DNA from: Isoetes taiwanensis
Lineage: Eukaryota > Streptophyta > Lycopodiopsida > Isoetales > Isoetaceae
Reading direction: 5' to 3'
Length of the DNA stretch: 64,000 bases
Assembly (NCBI GenBank): GCA_021234155.1
Contig: JAJEKV010000036.1
Span: forward strand, 2,286,996-2,350,995
Both the position numbers and the translations under genes were made by a program. Of this stretch, positions 10,823-22,151 are shown in pieces. Below the pieces are notes generated by a model. That model did not search any database and was not told the DNA's origin. It saw nothing but the letters and a program-made list of their open reading frames with translations. Numbering within the stretch: position 1 is the first letter of the stretch; each line of letters begins with the position of its first letter.

Positions 10823-11893
10823 GAACATAGCTATCTTTATTTTTCATAGTTCTAGCTTTTTATATTTGTTTTTCATTCTTTTGCATTGCTTCCACAACTT
10901 GAGAAGATAAAAAATACAAGTTTTGAGTTCACCATTCAATACATATGTTTATGAAATCCATGGAACGCGTACTCTAACAGATAACTTGGAATGAACACTA
11001 GAAAGTTTATGCTAAACCTCAAGATCAAGAGCATTGATTATTTTTAATGAATAGAGTAGCTCATGAGGTGCTTATATCCCGCAATTGAAACTGAAATTGA
11101 TTAATATGAGGGAGTTCTTAATTTTAAAAAGAAGGTGGACCGGTAATGGTCTCAGGTAATACGAACCTTTCTTGATTTCTTGAAAACAAACGCTATGCTT
11201 TTTTTACGTGTTTGTTTTTGGAGTGATTCCATATCGTGGTAACCTTTCATAATGTGATTTTTTTGCGGATGACTTTGAATCATTTTACTCCTATATAGAC
11301 ATAAGTTATCATTCACTTGTAATTGAAAAAATAAAAGAAAATCATAACCTCATCATCAAGGCTAATGGACATTTTTCTTAGATAAAGCAAGTTGTCTAAT
11401 ACTTATATTCAAAATTTTGGGTCAAAATTTATTTTCCTACAAAAGTTAGAGATTTGATTTGGGAAATGGCTTTCTAGAAACCAAAAGATTGGTTCACGTA
11501 AGACAAGCGGCCGGTTTTGACCCTGTCATGTTCAAACAACCCTATCTCCCTTCTCAGACCTCAGATTGAGGTGCAGTTTTTTGTGTCTTACTCTATAACT
11601 CGTGTAGAAAAATATAAAAATAATGAAAAAAATCGTAAAAATTGTCTTACCGAGACAGTTTTACTTTATCTAAACATATAGCGAAACAGACTTGACCCCC
11701 TTGGGTTTACCTAAGTGTAACTCTCATGAATGGGGACCAATAGATTTTTAGGTATTTTTCCCATGCAACATGACTGCCATATATTAACATATAAGAAGGG
11801 TTTGACTGATTATTGAACCCCTGATTTTATGTGATTTTTAACGTGAACAGTCCAAATGCACCTTTTCTGGTACATCATGTGACGACTCTAGTG

Positions 11894-11947
11894 TTAAATG
11901 TGTTAAATGCAATGGTTTGTGTTAATAATGTTAATGGTAGTTGTGTG
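11894..11947. repeat. Family A repeat, right part beyond the TTAA element
   Basis: It reads TTAAATGTGTTAAATGCAAT, then GGTTTGTGTTAATAATGTTA. This is the reverse complement of bases just inside the left copy at 8826. It continues the arm interrupted at 9255. Confidence 0.7.
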
Positions 11948-12124
11948 TACTGGGACACTTCCATACAACTACAAGTGTCAACGGGCTGGAAGGCACTATA
12001 TACAATGCAAAACAAGTCATAGAGCGGAGTTATATGATTGGGCCCATCAGTCGCACTTGTTCAGGGTCTTAGTGGAGCCTGTACTTTTATATGGCTCGGC
12101 TAAAAAGGGCCCATGGAAACCATG
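11948..12124 (+). mobile_element. LINE ORF2 fragment
   Basis: It encodes SHRAELYDWAHQSHLFRVLV, then EPVLLYGSA, near-identical to a segment of the minus-strand LINE at about 14,930-15,080 but in the opposite orientation. Only about 175 bp are preserved. Confidence 0.7.
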
Positions 12125-12187
12125 CTGAGGCGAGCACTATAGATGTCGCAATGCGGATACCAGATTGAGGCAGTCTGAAAATTCTTC

Positions 12188-12385
12188 TTGTCTACATTGA
12201 GCGCCAGTTCCCATGGATCTCAAACCTCATTCTTTGTTCTTGGCATCGAACCTACAAGGAGGCAAAAGCAAAATCTAAAAATTTCTCAAAATTGTGGTGA
12301 TGTCTACCTTGAGCCCCAGTTCCATGCATCTCAAACCTTCATGCTTTGGTCTTGGCATCAGACCTGCAAAAAGACAAAATGAAAG
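12188..12385 (+). repeat. Two-copy 112-bp tandem repeat
   Basis: The copies start near 12,190 and 12,302 (TCTACATTGAGCGCCAGTTC and TCTACCTTGAGCCCCAGTTC) and share CTCAAACCT, TTGGCATC and GACCT/GAACCT words in order. Their identity is roughly 80 percent by eye. Confidence 0.65.
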
Positions 12386-13639
12386 CTATAGGAAAACAAA
12401 CCGAGCTATATAAGAAGATAAATAGAGGTCTAAATCTGCGCTTCCAGAAATAGAATGAGGATACTTAAGAATGAGTATGGTGTTACCACATATTGATCTT
12501 TACTATGCAATATAGATAACAACGTCTTGCTTCTGCTCATCTACCAATATGTGTCACTCCATTGCAACTCCTATATGGCGGAATCCATTGCAAGCCACCC
12601 ACCGACATCCAAATGCCTATTTTCTAAAACCCTATGCTACCAAATCCTTAAGACCATCTTGTAATACATCGTGAACGTAAAGTTATTAGCATTAGGGCAG
12701 GCTTGAGGCATAGGGTTGGTAGGATTTTTAAGCCAAACATTATCAATGTTGCACGAATTTCCCCAATATGCTGATTGTTAGACAGTATGGTCAATTTATG
12801 GAATCCCACAAGTTGTTAAATCAATAAATGTAAGGGTGTAAAATGAATCATAGGTGAAAATTTTAAGCTAAAGCTTCTGTTTCTTTTACAAGCAATTGGG
12901 CATCTTTCAATCTTGAAGTTCTGATCATTTCTAAGATAAGGGCATTAGAGATGATTAGCCAAAAACATCCAACCTTTACTAGATGTAAACATAGTTAGTA
13001 TTATTTCGTTTAGTGTTGGGACTCACAATGATTTAGCTAACCATCTGAAGTAATTCGCTGATTTCAATTCTACCACATGGTGGCATTTAACCTCAAGTTA
13101 AAAGGCCAAGCAAAGCTAGTCTTAACAAAACACATCTCAAACCTAATTGAATCTCAAACCTAAGTGAATGCAACTCTAACACTAAGGCTCTTCCCTGAAC
13201 TGCAGTTAAATAACACAAGAGCTTCTATTCTGACTAGACCATTACAATGGTGCACAAGACTTTTTCTTTAGGGAAGGAGAAGATATATTTTGGGTGTGCA
13301 TTGGAACTGCATGCTCAATGCATGCTCAATATAGTAACTCAAATACTCTGAATATGAATTCCATTATACTATGCACAAAGGGGTATATGCCACGAGCATA
13401 TAATTATAGAAAACATCAGTTGCATATGTACATCACCTCACTCCTGTATTTCCTTTAACATGCTATATTTGTCAATCTTGCATTTGCTGGCTTTAATAAT
13501 AGGATATGTTTTTGTAATTGTCATCTCTTCTTAATCTTCTGTAATGAAACATGCAAGTGTGCTTATCAAAGTGTCTATGTAAGGCACAAAACAGTAATGA
13601 CATTTGCTAAGATATTTTAACAGCCAACTATTGTGCCCC
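12386..13639. other. Intergenic sequence, no gene seen
   Basis: About 1.25 kb of AT-rich single-copy-looking DNA without exon-like frames or recognisable repeats. Confidence 0.4.
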
Positions 13640-13815
13640 AAACCTTATAGTAGTTTGCAAGTCTCGTTATACATTATCTTAAAACTTGTACAAGCATATC
13701 CCACAAATGAGGATCGCTATCTATGGTCTAGATCAAGGAATCAATGGAAAATATGACCATCCGACAGCTCTCGATGCTCGGAGTCACCTCGTGTGAATAT
13801 GCACTCAAACCGAAG
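13640..13815. repeat. Family A dispersed repeat, truncated copy
   Basis: It matches the 9055-9240 segment: ACCTTATAGTAGTTTGCAA, CACAAATGAGGATCGCTAT, then GTGTGAATATGCACTCAAAC. It ends where the GGTTTAAGGGG arm should continue. Confidence 0.65.
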
Positions 13816-14129
13816 GGACATGCAGGGACATGTTTTGTTATGGTTGACACTAGACAGAAGACTGGCATAGCATTTGTTCCTATTTCATACACGTCCCTAA
13901 AGCGACCAAGAATAAGAATAAGAATAAGAATAAGAATAAGAATAGTTTTTTATCGTCCACTGAGACCAGTCGGCCTATGGGACCCAGAAGGAGCGCAGCA
14001 AACTTATTACTGTCCGGGTTAAAAAACCCTCGCCCCGAAGGGTTTTCGAGGGAAAAACCGTGGCAGTAATAAGAATGCTGTCAAACTGTACAAGTATACA
14101 TCATCATGAAATAAATGTGTATGTACATG

Positions 14130-17100
14130 TCAAGCGCGTGCCCGAGGACATAGCTGATCTCGCATGTCCATGACCTCCTGAAAGTATGATCCTAGCACCT
14201 GTACGGATGCCGTGCTCAATATCACATGTAGCGGCTGGCCAGGCCTGACCAACTCAGCATAGCGCGTCCGGATTTGATCATATGCTGGGCAACTTTGAAG
14301 GGTATGAGATTCATCCTCAATGACTTCCATTTGGCAGCATTGACAGAGCCTGTCCTGACGTGGCTCACCAATCCATCTGCCTGTCTCAATTCGAAGATGA
14401 TGTGCCCCTGTGCGAATGGAGGCAATGAGTCTGCGTCTTTTCATGGGCAAGTGGGTGCGCAGGTAGCATTGTGGGCCTCGTTCCAATGTGGGATTTATGT
14501 GGCGCTGGCTGTCTTGACCTGTTCAAGGGCGTTGGCATCCCAAAGCTTGCTGATGAAGCAAGTGTCAAGATATTGCCTCAAGCTATGGCGATCTGCCTCT
14601 GTTTGCACATGTATGCACCTGTGCTCCTGCACATTCCATCTAGCCATCCATTGAGCTCTCTTTTTCCTCCAGCAGGCCTTGAGGCGCTGTGGCCTTATTG
14701 CCATGATATAAGCTAGTTTAGGGAGACAAATATCGTCCATATTGACCACCTTCTGAAAATAGACAATGTGGCGATCAAGGGCCGCCCTCTGAAGAGGCAA
14801 GAATCCTGTCTCCTGCAGTAGAATTTGATATGGGACTGTGGACTTCACCCCTAGCGCTCGTACCAAGAAGGCTTTCTGCACCTGCTCCAAGTCATTCCAA
14901 GTAGCGAGGGATACTACTGGGCCCCATACTTCAACCCCGTATAAAAGGACAGGCTCCACTAAGACCTTGAACAGGAGTGACTGATGGGTCCAATCATACA
15001 ACTCCGCTCTATGACTATTGTTTTGCATTGCATATAGTGCCTTCCAACCCGCCGTAACTCGTAGCCGTATGGATGTGTCTCAGTGCATAGTAGAAGGAAA
15101 CTCCACTCCCAAATATTTGTATGTGGATGCTACTTCCACATTCTGCCCTCGGTGACTGAAGGAGGGGATCCTCGGTTGTCGTGAAGATGATATGAAGACC
15201 ACCTTAGTCTTGGCCAAGTTGACGCCAAGATATCGATTAAAGCTTGACAAAATGTGTCCAGGGCATCGAGATGTCGTTGCATGTCTGCTGGTATGTAAGA
15301 TAGGAGGTCCACATCATCAGCATATATAAACTGCTTGATGATCTGGTAGAGAAGGTGAGCCCCGTCGCCCCCATTATCAGCAAGCCAGCTCTCCAATTGA
15401 TCAATGTAAAGCCCAAACAATGTTGGGGAGAGAGGGCATCCCCGACGAACCCCCGATACTACTATCAAATGGTTGGCTTGTCGGCAACCGACAGAGCATC
15501 TTTCATATAGCACAGCATTAATCGCGATTCGCAAATCTCCACAGAACCCCGGTTGTCGCAATCTTGCCCATAGTTTTTCCCGAGGCGATTGTCAAATGCC
15601 GCCAAAATCCACGGCAACAATATAGATCCCGACGGGCGGTTCTCGGCCATCTTCAACCGAGTTCGCAATGTGAAGATGTGGTCAATGGCTGAAAAGTGTC
15701 GGGTCCGAATCATGCCCGGGTGAGGGCCCTTGATCTCGCCTACCTCGCCCAGACTTGTCAACTAACCGCTTGAGAATCCCATTGCAAACACCGAATCAAT
15801 GACCATGATTGTTCGGTAATTGGTCGGGCAAAGCAAGGTCACCTCTTACAATAGATGGGAACAACTGCTATTGGTCCACTGCATCGGGCAGCCTTCCTGT
15901 AATGCCTTGTTGAACAAGGCGGTCAACACCGTATTATGGACGCCCTGCCCACTTAAGCAATTCAATGCGATACCATCCAGGTCCGGGCTTTCCCATTGGC
16001 AAGACATCGTAAAACCTTGTTCCACGTCCGAATCTGTGATTTCCAGCACTGGGCCTTCTTGCAGGGGTAATGCTGCATGTGCACCCTGAGGGTCGTATAG
16101 CTGTTGCAAGTATTGCCTCCACTGCTCGGGAGTGATGTTCCCTGTGGGCTGTACTGGCTTTCTAAGAACCCTTCGCCAGGAGGTCCTGGGGTGACGTTCT
16201 AGGAGATAAAACATTTCCCTTTGATGCGCTGCAATGTACCTGGCTTTCTTAGCTTTAAGGAAGACGCGGTACTGTCTGACTGCATGTGGGCGTAAAGCAG
16301 GGTCTGTGACTTGGCGGAGCCAGCGTTTGTGTTCCTTGCACTCTGCATCAAACCATTGATTACGTGGGAAGGTTGTGTTCCTGGAGGTCCGTCGCAGGCG
16401 GCTTATCCCAAAGCATCTCTCTGCCGCAGTCCTAAGCACATCAGTCAGTCGGCCTGTCTGTTGCTCTAGTATAGGATATTGCAAAATTTCTGCCATGTCA
16501 TTTATAAGCATCTGGGCATAAGCGCCCGCATGTTCATAATCCAATCACATCTGAGTGGGTGTGATAGAAGTTGCTTTCTGCATGTGGAAAGTAGCAGGCT
16601 GCCACAAAGAGGGGTCTGCTACTGTAGTTTTGCACACGCACCCACAAGTACCGGTTGTGCTTGTCTGTCTTGAACAAGGAGATTGATTGTGCCAAGGTCG
16701 TTCGATAGTAGCAGGCAACTCCCCCATGCCCCCACTTTCCTGTGCAATCATTGAGTATCTTGGCAAGTCGGGTATCCTATGTCCTGCATGCTCCCATGTC
16801 TCCATAAGGAAGATAAGATCCATATCTGCGGCAACAGAGTTGAGACTATCTCCCTTCTGCCATGGGAAGCCCCGAGCAATTCGGGGAGACCATCTTGGAG
16901 GCACAATTCCTATTTGTTGGCCGGGGCGGCAGTTAAGGGATTCGTGGCGGCCGAAGGGGATGGCAGAAGCAGAGGCAGCCTGAGATGTCGCGAGCAATAG
17001 AAGGTGAAGCAACTTGAGCAGGGCGTCTGGCCTATAGCAGCGGCGCTGGCATGGTCGTGGGCTCTTTGGAGTTGTGGCTTCTCCCTCGAACTCTGGAACT

Positions 17101-17156
17101 CTCGATTGTTGGGTCAATCCCCGGCACAACAAGAGTTGTTTGTTGTCGGCGGGCAT
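14130..17156 (-). pseudogene. LINE ORF2 remnant: endonuclease, reverse transcriptase, zinc knuckle
   Basis: Fragments in order: endonuclease piece (17,156-16,545) with MDLIFLMETWEHAGHRIPDL, much shortened after it; linker and RT start (16,544-15,846) with SPDLDGIALNCL; RT (15,761-15,130, frame change near 15,500) with GVRRGCPLSPTLFGLYI and the catalytic FIYADD at 15,313-15,330; a connection region (15,028-14,495) with EPVLLYGVEVWGP; and a C-terminal CQCC...H....C zinc-binding motif (14,486-14,130). The protein would copy LINE RNA at a nicked target. The frameshifts mean it cannot be made intact. Confidence 0.8.
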
Positions 17157-17483
17157 AAGGCGGGCCTACGTTGGGGGCCGGGATGGCATGGAGTGGCTTG
17201 GGTGCGATGTGACGGCCCTGGCTGACGCCTTTGCGGACTCTTGGGCAGGTGGGATCAAGCCGTGATGGTATAGTGGTCTCTCCTTCACGAAGCCGGGAGC
17301 TTAGCTCTGCTGAAATTATTCTTTGCCTTGTCAATTCATGCATGCACCTGCAATTGTTCATGAGCCTCTGCATTGAGACCCTTGTTCATGGCCCTCGGCT
17401 CTATGCTCCGTGATATGCTCCAGTTTGGCAAGCGAGTCCAAATAGGGTTCATTGCGGATGAGACCACTTCTTGTGTCTCAACC

Positions 17484-18017
17484 CTAGTTTGAAGGGCTCT
17501 CAATTGTGGCCCGGCTCTCTTCAAAAGCGACTTGAACTTTTTGCATCACAATGAAGCCTCCTCGACCTCGATTGAAGGCGGAGATGGTTGCCATTGTCTC
17601 TTGCTCAACACGTTGCTTGTCCTGTGTCATGGTTTCAATGGCGGTGGACATGGAATCCATGGGGGCCTGGATGTCAGCAAGACTCTTCTTGTCCTTCTGC
17701 CTTTCAGAGTGCGCTAGGCGAAGGCCATCTTCTAGGTGTTGTATGCGGGTCTTCATGCCGGAAACACGCTGTTTTTTAGTAGCCAGCTGCCTCTTGAGCA
17801 ATTTGGGTGCGAAGGCCTGCATTTCCTCTGTCAAGCAAGCAATTCGAGCTTTGTTGCCCTCTGCCATTGCTTGAACCTGTTTCCAGTGCTCCTGAACTGC
17901 CTGGTTTGGTGGTAGTGAAGCCCGGATACGGCTTGCCGCTAGGCTAGAGTATCTGTTTGTTGCACGAAACTTTGCTATGTTTGTTGCACGAAACTTTGCC
18001 CGCGCTTCTCTTTTCAA
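17484..18017 (-). CDS. LINE ORF1-like coiled-coil protein (decayed element)
   Basis: A 177-residue open frame rich in Glu, Lys, Gln and Arg, with heptad-like spacing around residues 40-140 (HLEDGLRLAHSERQKDKKSL and flanks). Position 5' of the endonuclease/RT frames and the coiled-coil character suit a LINE ORF1, which usually coats the element RNA. I see no RRM or zinc knuckle. The N-terminus contains a short duplicated KFRATN. Function is inferred from position only. Confidence 0.45.
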   Translation of the reverse strand: MKREARAKFRATNIAKFRATNRYSSLAASRIRASLPPNQAVQEHWKQVQAMAEGNKARIACLTEEMQAFAPKLLKRQLATKKQRVSGMKTRIQHLEDGLRLAHSERQKDKKSLADIQAPMDSMSTAIETMTQDKQRVEQETMATISAFNRGRGGFIVMQKVQVAFEESRATIESPSN

Positions 18018-18364
18018 TGTGTACCTATCAATTTTGCCAGTGTCATCTGGTCTGCGATTGGGGATGGCATCTACCTACTCTCCCAGTAGAAGTTTTGCTG
18101 CCATATCTGCGCTAGGTAGAGGGGACTATGTATCAGCACCATCCACATGCATATCTGTGGGGTTTGATGAAGGGACGCAGGGCTCGTCCGGCTCTTCTAT
18201 CACTGGAGTTGCCATGAATAGGGTGTCACCCTCTGGGCGCTTGTCGAAGCCTCCAAGCACTTTGATCACGCACAACCTTCCGTCCCTTCTGGGGCGGTCC
18301 GAAAGCTTCCGATGTCGGTCGGGGCTGGCAGGCTTCCAAGTGCAAGAAGCAAGTGCAGGCTCTT

Positions 18365-18505
18365 TCACCTTACAGACACCTGTCTGAAAGTGTTCAAGTG
18401 CATAAATCAAGCGCAACCTCAAGTGCAACCTCTGCCACCTTACAGACGCTTGTCTGAAATGAAAATAAGCAATGGTTTTCCCTCTTACAGACGCCCGTCT
18501 GCAAG
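18365..18505 (-). repeat. Three short palindromic repeats at the LINE 5' end
   Basis: TTACAGACRCYTGTCTG occurs near 18,369, 18,441 and 18,485. Each has a CAGAC...GTCTG stem, and the spacing is about 70 and 45 nt. It lies 5' of ORF1 in the orientation of the LINE. Confidence 0.55.
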
Positions 18506-18520
18506 GCTTTAGCATGTAAA

Positions 18521-19419
18521 CGCTTCAATCCAAGGTGATTGGATGGTATCACACCCTCTGAATCCTGCCTTAAAATCGGGTTGCAAAAACTGGTTGTTTT
18601 CTCCTCTCAGATCTTAAGCAAATGTGGACAAACCATATGTCTTTAGAATCATCACAGAACAAGCATTCTAATGATATGCATTGCTCCCAAAACAGAGCTG
18701 CAGATCAATGGATATGAAGAAAAGTATATAGTGCTGAAAAATGGAACAATGGAAACCTAAATCCAGCACTGAAAATCTGTTGTTTTCGCTCTGAAATCCT
18801 GTCCAAACATCAGCAACATAAAATATCTTTGAAATAACTCTGAGAGAGCTTTCCAAAGATATAAATTTCGTGAGAAACTGAGTCACAGAGAAATAGATAT
18901 GAACAAAAATGTAATATGAACCACAAAGTGGTGGTGCAGGCTGACAAGAAGGAAAAGACGTTTACAGTCACATGAGCCAAAAGATCATTCAAGAGAATCA
19001 TGGTGGAGTTTCTTATTGAGAACCTGGATCCGAAACGTGTAGTGTGGATTTATTCAGTGGAACGAAAGCCTTGCTATCAATTTCCCGCTCAATGTCCTCT
19101 TGTGCTTTTTAGGTCTTAGAACTCTTGAAATCCATTGTCTGGCAGGATTAGGCATTCACAAATACTCTGGAAGTGGCCATTCTAATCTCATGCAGTGCCG
19201 CAATAAATTCGATGCTTCAATGGTTTCAATAATGTTATATTGAGTCTATTGGTTATGTCCTTTATAAATTAATGTGAGCATTGTGAATGCCATGGTTAAC
19301 ATAGTAGAAAGATTAAATTGTATAGTTGATTTATACATCAAATGGAGATTATGACCTACAAATGTGAATTGAATAACTTAAAGCCTGCCGAGCTGACCTT
19401 CTCATGAAACTTACAGAGT
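18521..19419. other. Intergenic sequence, no gene seen
   Basis: AT-rich DNA with no exon-like frame or clear repeat. If the UBR7-like gene is intact, its 5' exons could lie in or beyond this stretch, but none was recognised. Confidence 0.35.
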
Positions 19420-19665
19420 TATTGTGCTACATATACTAAACGCGATGCACCTTAGACTACCACATTCGTCGGATCCGTCGATCCTATGGCTAAAACCGTT
19501 ATGTTGGAGCCTCTGGGCTTATGGTTTTGATGGAATATTGAGCCTCTATACGGCTTGCCTAAGGTTTTAGAATATGAAATACAGGGGCTCGAACCTCTAC
19601 CAAAATAACTGAAAGTCCTAATAAGACCACTTTGACCAATATAACCAATGAGCTAACGTGTTTAT
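19420..19665 (-). mobile_element. tRNA-derived SINE, copy 1
   Basis: On the minus strand a pol III A box (TAGCTCATTGGTTA at about 19,656-19,643) is followed 50-60 nt later by a B box (GGTTCGAGCCCC, about 19,596-19,584). A body of about 160 nt then ends near TAGTATATGTAGCACAATAA. The box spacing is that of tRNA genes, but the sequence does not fold as a tRNA. Hence a tRNA-headed SINE. Confidence 0.6.
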
Positions 19666-19779
19666 TTTCTATCAATTTTTTTTTTCTTTCTTTTTTGTTA
19701 TAATAACTCATCAAATTGTTTAGGATATTGTCTATGGTATTAGGAATTGTCATTTTTACATCCATATCAAATCCCCTAT

Positions 19780-20480
19780 GAACCCCCTGTCATTGTGCTA
19801 TATATTCTAAATGAGACGCACCTTGGACTACCATAGTCGTCGGATCCGTCATCCTACGGCCCAGACCGTATGTTGGACCTCTATGGCTTCGTCTAATGTT
19901 TTAGTATATGAAATACAGGGGCTCGAACCTCTACCAAAATAACTGAAAGTCCTATGGTTTTGATGGAATATCGAGCCTCTATATGGCTGCGTCTAAGGTT
20001 TTAGTATATGAAATACATACTGAAAGTCCTAATAAGACCATTTTGACCAATATAACCAGTGAGCTAACGTGATTATTTTCTATCTTAAATTTATGTATTT
20101 TTTATAACAAGTCATTCAATTGTTTTAGGATACTGTCTATGGTTTCAGGAATTGGTTTTTTTACATCCATAACAAATCCCCTTGGAACCCCCTGTTATTG
20201 TGCTATATATTCTAAATGAGATGCACCCTAGACTATTTTTATAACAACTCATTCAATTGTTTTAGGATATTGTCTATGGTTTCAGGAATTGTTATTTTTA
20301 CATCTATACCAAATCCCCCTGGAACCCCCTGTTATTGTGCTATATATTCTAAATGAGATGCACCCTGAACTACTATAGCCGTCAGATCTGTCGACCTTAT
20401 GCCCCACACCATATGTTGGAGCATCTGGGCACCTCTTGTTTCGCATATCTAGCATAATAACAGGGGTTTTTTTTGTGTTT
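19780..20480 (-). mobile_element. Cluster of further, rearranged SINE copies
   Basis: A second A box (20,070-20,055) and B box (19,925-19,913) are separated by a partial internal duplication of the body (TGGTTTTGATGGAATATCGA). Shorter tail pieces with CCCCTGTTATTGTGCTATAT recur at about 20,190 and 20,325, so several truncated copies lie in tandem. Confidence 0.5.
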
Positions 20481-20575
20481 TTATACTTTTTTTTCAATGG
20501 TTTTGCTATGATTTGGTCACCGTATTCGTGTGCATGTACTAAATAGTACTTCTAGAGTGCGCCCTTTTTTTTACC
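20452..20575. repeat. Dispersed 125-bp repeat (family B)
   Basis: It contains ATAATAACAGGGG, TATGATTT, GTATTCGTG and GTACTAAATAGTACTTCTAG, and recurs inverted at 31,219-31,345 with the same order of words. It abuts the SINE-like cluster here. Confidence 0.6.
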
Positions 20576-21370
20576 GTTGATTAAAAGAACAAGAGGAAGA
20601 TCGCGTGGTTGTGTACGTGTTTATCCATTTTTTATCTTGCTTCATTTTTATATTTCAATTATGAAACTATTTTTAGTATTTGACTATGCAGTGCTCGAGG
20701 CCCTTCAGTTTAGGGTTAGGCCATTCAGTTTAGGGTTTTCCAAATTTCAATGGAATGGTCTTCAGTAATCTCTATCAGATTTGGATCTCCAGGATTCGAT
20801 GCAGTTCCCATAATTATTTCTGTGGTGCAAGCCTCTGAATAGAGACAGAAGGCTCGGCCTCTTCAATCCGACCTTGCCTCTGGCTTCCAATCCGACATAC
20901 GCACTCTAGCTTCACCGCCATACCTCGAACCTTATTTTGGCATTAGGGTTTTTGAGATTAAAAAGGCCTTCAAAACATGCAACTAAGCCAAATGAAGATA
21001 AATGATAGCTCCAGTCGAACCTTATGGAGTTCAACTCCGCGTTTTTTAGCATAACTATTGATAGAAAAGTTCAAATGGCTCTCAATAGATATAGTTTAGG
21101 GTGGCTTGATATTTTTAAGCATGATTGCGGTTTTACCATTTCTTCTAGAGGCTAAAGATATGCAAACCACCCAAGGTTGAGAATCATCATTTCACCTACC
21201 TATCTTAGAAAATGTGATCGCAAGTCATTTGACCACCTCCTAATGAGCAGCGGTTGAAATAGCAAGAGGCGGACAAGCATAGTTGGAGTTATCATTTACA
21301 CCTACACGTGTGATTTAAGATATGTTGAGCTATTTAAGATATGTGGCGCTATTTAATAAATTTGTTTCAG

Positions 21371-22151
21371 CTCTTAGCAAGTTCATTCTCATATCCGGTA
21401 CCAAGGGATAAGGATGGGCAGCTTCCATTCGATGAACTTATTTGTCCCGGATGTGCAAAGTCATGCACGCGTTCTGTCTGCTATCACGAGATTCTTATCC
21501 AGCCACTTATCCTCAATATACACGAATCTGGATTGGTCAATGGAAGTTGTCAAAATGTAAATTCTACAGAGGAAAAGCCACAAGAGGCTTCAGCCTTGAC
21601 TATGGAATCTGGAAAAGTTGTGAGTGTTCAAGATGCAACTTGCAAGCTGAAGAGGGATATTAAGACTCTACCTTCAGTTGGGAAAAAGGCAATTTTTCTT
21701 GACAGGTTCTGGAGAAACAAGCTTTGTCAATGTCCTGATTGTCAAAAAATGTTTGAGCCTCGGAAGCTAACATTCTTACTAGATCGTGAAGACACTATTT
21801 ATGAATATGAGAGAGAAGCAAAAGGGAGGCGGGCTGAGAAAGTAAAACGTGCTGAGGAGCAGAGGTAGCATTTTTTGAAAAACTAGGCCATGTTGAGAAA
21901 ATGGAGTACCTATATGCGTATAATGACCTGACTGAAAGCTTGAAATCTTTCCTGGTGAGTACTTGAGATTAGGAAAGTTTATGCTAGATATTCAATCTTC
22001 TTTCTGATCTTGGTTTCTCTTTGATATATCCTACTTAAATATTTTCCAACACGGGTTTCAAGAATCTGGACGAGCAGTAACTTGTGCAGATATGCATGAA
22101 TTTTTTGAGAAGCGTAAGAAGAAACGACAACGACAGAGAGCCTTCCAGTGA
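21371..22151 (+). pseudogene. UBR7-like PHD protein, 3' exons, frameshifted
   Basis: Exon 1 here starts after TTTGTTTCAG. It reads YPVPRDKDGQLPFDELICPG, CAKSCTRSVCYHE, then GKKAIFLDRFWRNKLCQCPD, CQKMFEPRKLTFLLDREDTI. This is the end of the PHD-type region and the conserved C-terminal half of UBR7, which in animals and plants is a putative N-recognin/E3 acting on chromatin. After EEQR the frame stops (TAG 21,866). The expected continuation, FFEKLGHVEKMEYLYAYNDL, lies in another frame, so there is a +1/-2 indel near 21,864. A last exon (22,063-22,151) encodes SGRAVTCADMHEFFEKRKKK and ends at TGA. A donor at 21,959 fits its phase. The UBR box and the first PHD half are not in this window upstream. 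The copy is either a partial gene fragment or a gene with a sequencing error. Confidence 0.75.

Larger units (their letters stand above)
9256..11893. mobile_element. Non-autonomous TIR element with TTAA target-site duplication
   Basis: The left end CACTAGAGTTGT (9256) and the reverse complement of the right end, CACTAGAGTCGT (11,893), match at 11 of 12 bases. Both flanks carry TTAA (9252-9255 and 11,894-11,897). Removing the 2638 bp and one TTAA restores the family A repeat exactly as read in the intact arm at 8905 (AATTTTAA|ATGTG order, reverse strand). No long ORF lies inside, so it cannot encode its own transposase. A TTAA duplication is known for piggyBac and Sola3 elements. CACTA elements normally give 3 bp, so the CACTA-like start may be a coincidence. 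Confidence 0.7.
13909..18520 (-). mobile_element. Long decayed LINE (non-LTR retrotransposon)
   Basis: In minus-strand order it has a 5' region, a coiled-coil ORF1-like frame (18,017-17,484), endonuclease, reverse transcriptase and a Cys-rich C-terminus. Then come a 3' UTR and a (CTTATT)n tail (13,909-13,945). The microsatellite tail instead of poly-A recalls RTE-type LINEs, but I do not assign a clade. The coding part is broken by several frameshifts and a shortened endonuclease, so it is inactive. The 5' limit near 18,520 is approximate. Confidence 0.8.
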
